A DNA stretch of 6,539 nucleotides from DASYAN01 sp036501345 (GTDB lineage: Bacteria; Chloroflexota; Ktedonobacteria; Ktedonobacterales; Ktedonobacteraceae): positions 1 through 6,539 of the forward strand of contig DASYAN010000086.1 of assembly GCA_036501345.1 (NCBI GenBank), written 5' to 3'. This document shows, piece by piece, positions 1-4,601 of this stretch (position 1 is the first letter of the stretch; each line of letters starts with the position of its first letter). A program made the position numbers and the translations under genes. A model generated the notes under the pieces. That model ran no database searches. It was not told the origin of the DNA and was given only the letters and a program-made list of their open reading frames with translations.

Positions 1-243
1 CCTCCACAGCCGCTCCACTTCGCTCAGTGCAACTCCAACGAGCATCCCCCAACGTGAGTGCTCAAGCTGAACAGCGTACAGTTTGAACGGATAGCTCCCG
101 AACGTGAGTGGCTCAAGCAGAAGTCCGCTACGTTCCGCTGGCTGTTCCGGTCCTCTCCGCTGCGCTCCAAGCCTCCACAGCCGCTCCACTTCGCTCAGTG
201 CAGTTTGAACGAGCATACCAGAACGTGTGTGCTCAAGCTGAAC
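1..243. repeat. Degenerate direct repeats at left edge
   Basis: Bases 1-72 and 172-243 are two copies of one unit; the first 31 bases are identical (starting CCTCCACAGCCGCTCCACTT) and the rest differs at scattered positions. A shorter third relative at about 79-120 shares the CAGTTTGAACG, AACGTGAGTG and CTCAAGC blocks. Between them, 121-171 is rich in CCGCT/GCTCC words. The open frame across 58-255 follows the repeat and has no ribosome binding site, so I do not call a gene. The array may continue to the left of the window. Confidence 0.75.
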
Positions 244-280
244 GTGCGTGGTTGACCAACGGATAGCCACGAGCATAACA

Positions 281-673
281 TCAATATGGCAGTTCTGAAT
301 CAGGCATGGTATAGACTGGAGGCCCACCAGGCCCACCAGGAGCGTAGTAAATATTTGGATACTCACGCTGAATATAGTACATAGAATCAGCAGCATAATC
401 ACCAGGATTAGCAATAGCTTTGCCTATCCAGGCCGGAACATCGGCATCCGATGCAAGCTCTGCTGCCGTAGCACTAGCAGCTCCAGTTTCAGCAGCATCA
501 GCTAATACAAAAGGGATAAGCTCAGGGAACATAATAAGGACAGCAGCTAAACCAAGAGTACCTATGAGATAGCCTAGCATCTGACTATTCGGCGGATTAC
601 CAGAAAGTGTACCCGGTGGCAGTTCAGTACCACTACCGCCTTTAAGATTAGATTGCCAACTACTTAACCCCAT
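281..673 (-). CDS. Small single-pass membrane protein, unknown function
   Basis: I do not recognise this 130-aa protein. After a polar, Gly/Pro/Ser-rich N-terminus (residues 1-31) there is one strongly hydrophobic segment at about 32-58 (from QMLGYLIGTLGLAAVLIMF onward), then an Ala-rich stretch, then a C-terminal tail rich in Tyr, Pro and Gly (YYAPGGPGGPP) ending in PDSELPY. No catalytic motif is visible. I chose the ATG at 673 because the end of the upstream gene supplies a TGAGG ribosome binding site nine bases before it; an in-frame TTG at 688 and an ATG at 682 are less likely. It starts one base after the stop codon of the TGT-like gene, so the two are almost certainly co-transcribed and translationally coupled. 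A membrane partner or anchor for that enzyme is possible but is inferred only from position. No terminator is visible downstream. Confidence 0.72.
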   Translation of the reverse strand: MGLSSWQSNLKGGSGTELPPGTLSGNPPNSQMLGYLIGTLGLAAVLIMFPELIPFVLADAAETGAASATAAELASDADVPAWIGKAIANPGDYAADSMYYIQREYPNIYYAPGGPGGPPVYTMPDSELPY

Positions 674-674
674 A

Positions 675-1688
675 TCACACATCCTCAAGATCTAGGTCCA
701 AGACCTGACCCAGGCAATATTGATCCAAATTTCGAGCATAGAACTGATAACGCTCAGACTCACGCTCACGAAAGTTAGACAGCCATTCACGCGTAAGCTT
801 AATATGCTCAATACACTTCAGACCAAGACAGTTTGTACCAAGCTCACAAGATTGAGTCTTACAACTGGGCAAAACTGGCGGACGGCTATACTTGCTACGT
901 CGCCATGATCCATATCCCCACTTACCCAGACGCGGCGCAAACGACGGGAAGGCACTGTCAGTTGACATTGCAATGCCATGATGATCACAAATCGCGAGGC
1001 AGGCAGAGAGAGCTGGAGTATAGATACTACCATAGAGATGAACACGTTTCACACCCTCAGAAGCGGCAAAGGGGATAACTAAAGATAGCATCTCCAGGAA
1101 ATCATGCATCATGCTAGGCTTACGGCCAATGATACAACAACCTCCCAGACCTAGGACATCACCATCCTGAAACAAAGGCATGATTTTTTGCACACACTGG
1201 AAATATTGGATCGGCGTCGAGCCCTGCGCATTCAGAGCTAGATGATACCCGCTACGATGCTTGTCAATGAACTTCGCCGCACGCACTGTTATGTCAACGG
1301 CCTCGATGCCTGTGATGCCATTGCAGCGCACTATCTTGCGAACTGATGATCCTTTCTCTGCTATCATTCTGTGATCTACCAGAAGATCATAAGAGGCGCG
1401 GTAGGCAATCTTGTCGGAGTAGTTATACTTCTCAGCGTGCTGCTCTTGACGCTTGAGTGCATAGGCAAAGGTGAGGCGACGTGAGAAAGCACTAAGAGGC
1501 TCACCATAGGCACCAGAGTCTTGCAGCACCAGAGTTCCATCAGGCACATAGACACCTGTAGGCCTGAACTTACCAGATCCATCCCCCACGATTGGAGAGA
1601 TACATATCAAAGGGCCTGGTTCTGCACGATGATAGCTCCAGAAGCCGTGAGACACTCCGCAATAAAAAGTGATGCTTTCTCTTTCCAT
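675..1688 (-). CDS. TGT-superfamily protein (DpdA-like candidate)
   Basis: This 337-aa protein shows, in order, the landmarks of a tRNA-guanine transglycosylase barrel: QDSGAYG (Asp57), matching the DSGG(Y/F) active-site Asp; NAQGS (Gln155); GLGGCC (180-185), matching the substrate-pocket GG; HLYGS (217-221), like HLFG; and TDSAFPSFAPRLGKWG (Asp244), close to the archaeal DSA-x-Y...A-x-x-GR motif with the nucleophile Asp. A Cys/His cluster follows (Cys276, 281, 287, 292, His295), probably a zinc site, though its spacing differs from classical C-x-C-x2-C-x25-H. Family members exchange guanine for 7-deazaguanine bases in tRNA; DpdA paralogs do this in DNA. At 337 residues it is short, without the PUA domain of archaeal enzymes. 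Its accessory context favours a DpdA-like role, but no preQ0 synthesis or other dpd genes lie in the window, so the substrate is inference. It is the first gene of a two-gene unit. Confidence 0.68.
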   Translation of the reverse strand: MERESITFYCGVSHGFWSYHRAEPGPLICISPIVGDGSGKFRPTGVYVPDGTLVLQDSGAYGEPLSAFSRRLTFAYALKRQEQHAEKYNYSDKIAYRASYDLLVDHRMIAEKGSSVRKIVRCNGITGIEAVDITVRAAKFIDKHRSGYHLALNAQGSTPIQYFQCVQKIMPLFQDGDVLGLGGCCIIGRKPSMMHDFLEMLSLVIPFAASEGVKRVHLYGSIYTPALSACLAICDHHGIAMSTDSAFPSFAPRLGKWGYGSWRRSKYSRPPVLPSCKTQSCELGTNCLGLKCIEHIKLTREWLSNFRERESERYQFYARNLDQYCLGQVLDLDLEDV

Positions 1689-1700
1689 ACATAGAGTATA
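1689..1700 (-). promoter_or_regulatory. Possible -10 box for a leaderless start
   Basis: Read on the minus strand, TATACT (1695-1700) lies six bases before the ATG at 1688, so transcription from it would begin about at the ATG itself. No Shine-Dalgarno sequence precedes this ATG. Together these fit a leaderless mRNA. The -35 match is poor, which limits confidence. Confidence 0.35.
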
Positions 1701-1779
1701 TTCAAATATTGCTTAGTTTCATTGAACAAAGGAAATCTATCAATAGCAAGAATATTCATCACTCATGCTTGTTCTGCCA

Positions 1780-1836
1780 ATTGACTTTTGTATTTTTATT
1801 AAGGCAGCGCGTGTACTCCTCTTGCTCAACATTACG
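1780..1836. repeat. Imperfect direct repeat, copy A
   Basis: This segment resembles 1970-2023: both run ATTGAC, a T-rich block with TATTTTT, then GC(A/G)CGTG(T/C)ACTC, a CTT-rich block, and end in CATT(A/G)CG. The copies differ by substitutions and short indels. They sit about 190 bases apart and look like an old duplication. Confidence 0.6.
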
Positions 1837-1969
1837 ACACGAGAAACAGGCTATGAGATGGGGTACGCGGACACTGCCTAAAGCCCAACATCCCGGTACG
1901 AGGAACAAATGAGCAACACATTCATCTTTCTGACTGTATTGCAAAGGTGATTGTTCTACTCGTTTTGTC

Positions 1970-2023
1970 ATTGACATTTATATTTTTGTTACCGCTGCAC
2001 GTGCACTCTTCTTCATCATTGCG
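1970..2023. repeat. Imperfect direct repeat, copy B
   Basis: This is the diverged partner of 1780-1836. It begins ATTGACATTTATATTTTTG and contains GCACGTGCACTC, which includes the palindrome GTGCAC. Confidence 0.6.
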
Positions 2024-2263
2024 CAAAACGCTACAAACATTGGCGCTGATAAGGCAATGACATAACAGTGAACACTTTGCTGAACTTGGACCTGCGTGGT
2101 CGGCCAACGTGGAAACCCCTCCCCATAGGCTAACGGAATCTATCCCACCCACCCACGCGCCGGCCACTTCCCCTCATCCCCTCATCATCCACCCACGCAG
2201 GCCAGCACTCCCAGCTCGATTTACCCCTCCCCTCGTATCTCTTGAACGGAGCTCATAGGCGAA

Positions 2264-2303
2264 CGGGTACGCGCTTTTTGAAAAAAGCTGTGCAAAAACT
2301 TTT
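2264..2303. repeat. GGGTACGCGC repeat, copy 1
   Basis: The block CGGGTACGCGCTT, a T/A run, AAGCTGTGCAAAAA and CTTT recurs at 2362-2403 with only homopolymer-length and single-base changes. Inside each copy the AAAGC and GCTTT words can pair. Confidence 0.75.
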
Positions 2304-2341
2304 ATAATTGGGGATACGAGGGATATACGCTTATTTAAAAG

Positions 2342-2475
2342 AAACTTTGTCCTTCGGGATGCGGGTACGCGCTTGTTTGAAAAAAAGCTGTGCAAAAAAC
2401 TTTGTCCTTCGGGGTACGTTTACTTTATCTTTGGCTTTCCAAAGAAAAGTAACAAAAGAAAGAAAAAAAAAAATT
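2342..2475. repeat. GGGTACGCGC repeat copy 2 with CTTTGTCCTTCGGG and KVTKER-type tail
   Basis: AAACTTTGTCCTTCGGG occurs at 2343-2359 and again at 2397-2413, bracketing the second GGGTACGCGC copy (2362-2403). Next comes CTTTGGCTTTCCAAAG, a near-palindrome, then AAAAGTAACAAAAGAAAG and an A-run. A sequence of this last type is scattered through many bacterial genomes and gives spurious translations containing KVTKER, so the open frames across it should not be taken as genes. Confidence 0.65.
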
Positions 2476-2536
2476 GTCTTGCTATCCGCGCATTCCTTTA
2501 TGAGTAAAAGAGGCATTTAGGGCATATTATAATTCC

Positions 2537-2628
2537 GGTTATCAAGGGTAAAATGAATGAAAATTTGGGAAATGAACGTTTTCGTATCTCTTGTAGTTGG
2601 TCGTCCCAAATTTTCACCCTTGACAACC
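2537..2628. ncRNA. Conserved-loop hairpin, copy 1
   Basis: Inner arms GAAAATTTGGGA (2559-2570) and TCCCAAATTTTC (2604-2615) pair perfectly over 12 bp. Outside a 9-nt bulge on the left side (2550-2558), 2537-2549 pairs with 2616-2628 at 12 of 13 positions. The 33-nt loop (2571-2603) begins AATGAAC and ends TGTAGTTGGTCG, as does the loop of the second hairpin. Whether it acts as RNA or as folded single-stranded DNA is unknown. Confidence 0.6.
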
Positions 2629-2685
2629 TACTTTGTGCCAGTGATAAAATGCCTTTTTCCTCAGTCGGGGTACGTCACACCCGAG

Positions 2686-2766
2686 CATTGTTATCGTCGT
2701 CATGGTGCAAATGAACATCTCTATATCTTATGTAGTTGGTCGTGCACCATGCCTCACCGAACATTG
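2686..2766. ncRNA. Conserved-loop hairpin, copy 2
   Basis: Arms CATGGTGCA (2701-2709) and TGCACCATG (2743-2751) pair perfectly and enclose a 33-nt loop (2710-2742) of the same length as copy 1, with the same AATGAAC start, central TATCT and TGTAGTTGGTCG end. Beyond an internal loop, CATTGTT (2686-2692) and AACATTG (2760-2766) can pair at six of seven positions. The stem sequence is unrelated to copy 1. Confidence 0.6.
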
Positions 2767-2912
2767 TAAGTATTGAAGTTACCATGCAGTTTGACCGTTG
2801 GTAGGTCTCCGTTGACCATTGTTCGTATTTGAAGGTTTAGAGAACACAGGTGGTGGTGTTTGTCCCTTGTTAGCGTTAGATGCATATCGAGTTTTACAGT
2901 CTTGCTTGTTAT

Positions 2913-2965
2913 ACATCTAATATCTTTGCAAAGACATTTATATGTGCTATAATATATATAGATGT
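2913..2965 (+). promoter_or_regulatory. Strong sigma-70-type promoter with flanking inverted repeat
   Basis: A -35-like TTGCAA (2926-2931), a 16-base spacer and a perfect extended -10, TGCTATAAT with TATAAT at 2948-2953, lie just upstream of the SLOG gene; transcription would start near 2960. ACATCTA (2913-2919) and TAGATGT (2959-2965) form an inverted repeat around the promoter and could be operator half-sites. Confidence 0.75.
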
Positions 2966-2990
2966 AGTTTTGTTAGTTTGGAGGTATTCA

Positions 2991-3434
2991 ATGATCGGTT
3001 CTTCACTCTCGCCTTGTTTGTCCGCCGCTGTTTCTTTTTGTTTGTCGTTATCTGGAAGTTCCCGTGTGGGCATTGTCGGCAGCCGCGAGTTTGCGCCGTT
3101 GTCATTAGTTGCCGAGTTTGTGGCATCTCTTTCTGCTGATCTCATCATTGTGTCTGGTGCAGCCAAGGGAGTTGACGCGCATGCGGCTGCTTGCGCCCGT
3201 GCGCATAATCTAGAGGTCCTGGAGATTCCCGCCGACTGGAGACGCGGCAAATCCGCAGGCATGCAGCGAAATGCCGAGATTGTGTGCTCCTCTGATGTGA
3301 TCATTGCCTTTTGGGACGGATCATCAGCAGGCACAGCTCATTCTGTGGAGCTTGCTCGACGTTCTGGCATCCCTATGTTTGTCGTACGCCAGCCAGCCGC
3401 AGCGTCCGCCCCCGAGCAACTAGCGCTTTTCTAG
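2991..3434 (+). CDS. SLOG-fold protein, DUF2493/YspA-like
   Basis: This 147-aa protein has a Rossmann-like SLOG domain: VGIVGSREF (residues 26-34) is the first strand and glycine-rich loop, LIIVSGAAKGVDAHA (51-65) the hallmark second motif, IPADWRRGKSAGMQRN (79-94) the third, and VIIAFWDGSSAGT (103-115) the fourth. This order is typical of the DUF2493/YspA-related family, thought to bind a nucleotide-derived ligand; some relatives act in phage defence or DNA processing (DprA). No effector domain is fused, so it may sense or process a nucleotide alone. I start at the ATG at 2991 because GGAGG (2980-2984) sits six bases before it; the in-frame ATG at 2880 lies upstream of the promoter. The first 25 residues are a Ser/Leu-rich extension without domain motifs; a GTG at 3066 would remove it. 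It forms a single-gene unit closed by a terminator. Confidence 0.82.
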   Translation: MIGSSLSPCLSAAVSFCLSLSGSSRVGIVGSREFAPLSLVAEFVASLSADLIIVSGAAKGVDAHAAACARAHNLEVLEIPADWRRGKSAGMQRNAEIVCSSDVIIAFWDGSSAGTAHSVELARRSGIPMFVVRQPAAASAPEQLALF

Positions 3435-3455
3435 GCCTCGCCACTTCTCTTATTT

Positions 3456-3482
3456 GCCTCGCTTTGTCGAGGCTTTCTTTTT
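3456..3482 (+). terminator. Intrinsic terminator of SLOG gene
   Basis: GCCTCG (3456-3461) and CGAGGC (3468-3473) form a 6-bp stem with a CTTTGT loop, followed by TTTCTTTTT. It lies about 20 bases after the stop codon. Confidence 0.85.
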
Positions 3483-3603
3483 GTCCTCATTGAGCAGATG
3501 CAGCACCAGTCACGAAGACCAGTCACCGAGCCACGCAGCAGGCAGAGCTAACGCTAGGTCCCAGCACCAGCTATCGTGATCCTCGGAGCCACTGGGCCTG
3601 TGC

Positions 3604-3753
3604 AACTTGTATGGTATTTTTGTTCACACTCGGGTAAGTTGTATGGTTTTCATACGTACAAGTTGTATAGTACTAATGTATTGGGAAAATTAGTACTATG
3701 GTACTACAAATACGCGTTACTAATATACGTTGCGAAACGTTCTATATATAGAA
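3604..3753. promoter_or_regulatory. AT-rich repeat cluster with 33-bp palindromic site
   Basis: Three related words, AACTTGTATGGT (3604), AAGTTGTATGGT (3636) and AAGTTGTATAGT (3660), are spaced by 32 and 24 bases. The last runs into a perfect 11-bp inverted repeat, ATAGTACTAAT (3667-3677) and ATTAGTACTAT (3689-3699), with an 11-base centre. A palindrome, TTCTATATATAGAA (3740-3753), follows. The layout looks like operators, or a recombination or replication site; no protein in the window is an obvious binder. Confidence 0.55.
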
Positions 3754-3770
3754 AGACAAACACGCTGGAG

Positions 3771-3887
3771 ATGTTAAACGGTCCTCTAGTAGGCGGCGAA
3801 GACTCCAGTCTACAACTGAATACGGAAGCATTAAACAAGAAATCTGCTTTGGGGCTATTTCTTATAGTCTTTGATGCAGATGAGTAG
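3771..3887 (+). CDS. Doubtful 38-aa micro-ORF
   Basis: The frame from ATG 3771 would give a 38-aa peptide beginning MLNGPLVGGEDSS and ending LFLIVFDADE. In its favour, a stem-loop follows the stop closely, as with the genes downstream. Against it, the GGAG before the ATG touches the start codon, and the last codons lie inside a repeat (3858-3880) whose other copy is non-coding. The longer in-frame version from 3576 crosses the operator-like repeats and has no ribosome binding site. Confidence 0.28.
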   Translation: MLNGPLVGGEDSSLQLNTEALNKKSALGLFLIVFDADE

Positions 3888-3945
3888 TTTGGGAGGATTT
3901 CCCTCCCTGCCTCATTTGAGGTTTTCTTATAGTCGTTGATACGGA
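3858..3945 (+). repeat. Two copies of a 23-bp direct repeat around stem-loops
   Basis: TTTCTTATAGTCTTTGATGC (extended to 3880) and its 20/23-identical partner at 3923-3945 flank two adjacent stem-loops: GGGAGG/CCTCCC (3891-3896 with 3902-3907) and CCTC/GAGG (3910-3913 with 3918-3921), the latter followed by TTTTCTT. The second stem is a weak terminator candidate. The downstream repeat copy runs directly into the ribosome binding site of the next gene. Confidence 0.6.
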
Positions 3946-3958
3946 AAGGATGTTTTAC

Positions 3959-4138
3959 ATGAACGAGAAATTTTCGACATCGAGAAAATCGAGAATGGAA
4001 AAGTGCTCCTCCCACCCAGGAGGCGAAATCCTGGATGTCGACAACGTCGAGTACTTCGATTTCTACAAGATTCGGCTATACGGCGGAAGCCACGACGGCT
4101 CCACATTCACCATCGATGAGGTCGAAATCATAGATTAA
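3959..4138 (+). CDS. 59-aa acidic small protein, unknown
   Basis: I do not recognise this protein. Its first 20 residues are basic and polar (MNEKFSTSRKSRMEKCSSH); the rest is acidic and alternates hydrophobic and charged residues (EILDVDNVEYFDFYKIRLYG, then FTIDEVEIID), which suggests a small beta-rich fold. There is no membrane segment and only one Cys. I start at the ATG at 3959 because AAAGGA (3945-3950) is eight bases upstream; the ATG at 3950 overlaps that ribosome binding site. A GCAA-loop hairpin begins ten bases after the stop. It heads a run of same-strand small genes. Confidence 0.6.
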   Translation: MNEKFSTSRKSRMEKCSSHPGGEILDVDNVEYFDFYKIRLYGGSHDGSTFTIDEVEIID

Positions 4139-4147
4139 GAGTATTTC

Positions 4148-4167
4148 GGGGAGGAGCAATCCTTCCC
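4148..4167 (+). other. GCAA-tetraloop hairpin after stop codon
   Basis: GGGGAGGA (4148-4155), GCAA, TCCTTCCC (4160-4167) makes an 8-bp stem with one G-U pair, capped by a GNRA tetraloop. No T-run follows, so it is not a standard intrinsic terminator; an mRNA-stabilising or processing role is possible. Confidence 0.6.
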
Positions 4168-4173
4168 TCACCC

Positions 4174-4222
4174 AAACGGTAACGTTCAGGCGTTCCAACT
4201 GGTTCAATTCCAGTGCCGTTTA
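4174..4222 (+). ncRNA. Miniature tRNA-like element
   Basis: AAACGGT (4174-4180) pairs with GCCGTTT (4215-4221) as a 7-bp acceptor-like stem with one wobble pair. Inside is a near-canonical T-arm, ACTGG TTCAATT CCAGT (4198-4214), separated from the 3' strand by nothing, as in a tRNA. In place of the D and anticodon arms there is only a 4-bp hairpin (AACG 4181-4184, CGTT 4191-4194) and CCA. No CCA tail is encoded and there is no anticodon arm, so it is not a working tRNA. It may be a deletion remnant, an attachment-site fragment or a tRNA mimic in a leader. Confidence 0.45.
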
Positions 4223-4225
4223 TTC

Positions 4226-4299
4226 CCCGAGCGCGCAGTGTACTCGGGAGTTACACCGCTTGAGCTTGCTCGCGGTTTGGCCTTTGGGCCGGAAAGGAG
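4226..4299 (+). promoter_or_regulatory. Structured 5' leader that may mask the ribosome binding site
   Basis: Successive stems are CCCGAG/CTCGGG (4226-4231 with 4243-4248), ACCGC plus GAG with CTC plus GCGGT (4255-4276), and GGCC/GGCC (4279-4282 with 4287-4290). CCTTT (4281-4285) can instead pair with AAAGG (4293-4297) in the Shine-Dalgarno of the next gene; the last two pairings exclude each other. This is the shape of a translational switch, but I match it to no known riboswitch. Confidence 0.4.
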
Positions 4300-4304
4300 C
4301 CACA

Positions 4305-4505
4305 ATGGCTACCACAACAAACAAAACCGTTACCGTTCTTTCTGCAGATGATGTCAGAATTCAATCTGAAGATGTACTATTTCTAATCCGCTCACGTGGA
4401 TTCGACCTCTTGCCGAAAAGCCTACAGAATCGTATCTGGAGAGAATTCGATAAGTTGAATAAGCAATTTCATGACCTAACGGAACCTCTGGACTTGGTTC
4501 CCTAG
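4305..4505 (+). CDS. 66-aa small protein, unknown
   Basis: I do not recognise this protein. A Thr-rich start (MATTTNKTVTVLSADDV) leads into an amphipathic, probably helical body (DVLFLIRSRGFDLLPKSL, then QNRIWREFDKLNKQFHDL) and a short acidic and proline tail. It has no Cys and no membrane segment, so it is likely a small soluble helical protein. The start is set by AAAGGAG (4293-4299), five bases upstream of ATG 4305; an in-frame TTG at 4260 sits inside the leader hairpins. The unusually structured leader suggests controlled translation. Confidence 0.68.
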   Translation: MATTTNKTVTVLSADDVRIQSEDVLFLIRSRGFDLLPKSLQNRIWREFDKLNKQFHDLTEPLDLVP

Positions 4506-4512
4506 CTTCCAG

Positions 4513-4554
4513 TAAATAAAAAGCCAGGGCACTATTTGCGGTAGTGCTCTGGCT
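4513..4554 (-). terminator. Strong hairpin; intrinsic terminator in minus orientation
   Basis: AGCCAGGGCACTA (4522-4534) and TAGTGCTCTGGCT (4542-4554) pair over 13 bp with one G-T pair and a 7-nt loop. On the plus strand no T-run follows, but on the minus strand the stem is followed by TTTTTATTTA (4512-4521). On the plus strand it may serve as a 3' stabilising hairpin for the 66-aa gene. No minus-strand gene that needs a terminator is visible upstream of it. Confidence 0.6.
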
Positions 4555-4601
4555 CCCAACCAAACTTAATTGATTGACTTGACTAACGAAAGGATACCAC
4601 A

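Larger units (their letters stand above)
1701..2925. other. Long gene-poor repeat-rich stretch
   Basis: I see no convincing gene here: the open frames are short, lack ribosome binding sites and overlap repeats. The stretch holds an imperfect direct repeat (1780-1836 and 1970-2023), a C-rich low-complexity patch at about 2110-2235 built from CCCACCCA and CCCCTC words, a two-copy repeat with GGGTACGCGC and AAACTTTGTCCTTCGGG motifs (2264-2413), an oligo-A run near 2460-2473, and two hairpins with a shared loop (2537-2766). It separates divergent genes, so some of it may be regulatory. Confidence 0.7.

Noticed and set aside
1..260. Plus-strand frame through the left repeats
   Set aside because: Composition follows the repeat and there is no ribosome binding site.
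1689..1760. preQ1 riboswitch upstream of the TGT-like gene
   Set aside because: No preQ1 aptamer pattern is visible, and the transcript appears leaderless.
2309..2520. Open frame giving a peptide with KVTKERKKK
   Set aside because: It is a translation of the repeat and A-run, with no ribosome binding site or protein-like composition.
2537..2766. CRISPR array or integron attC array
   Set aside because: There are only two units; in attC the stem ends are conserved rather than the loop, and there are no regular identical repeats with spacers.
2880..2990. Longer N-terminus of the SLOG protein from ATG 2880
   Set aside because: It would start upstream of the strong promoter; GGAGG with six-base spacing fixes the start at 2991.
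3576..3770. Longer form of the micro-ORF
   Set aside because: It runs through the AT-rich operator-like repeats with no ribosome binding site.
4148..4222. Complete tRNA ending at 4222
   Set aside because: A normal-length tRNA would need its 5' acceptor strand near 4150, which does not pair with GCCGTTT, and no anticodon arm is present.
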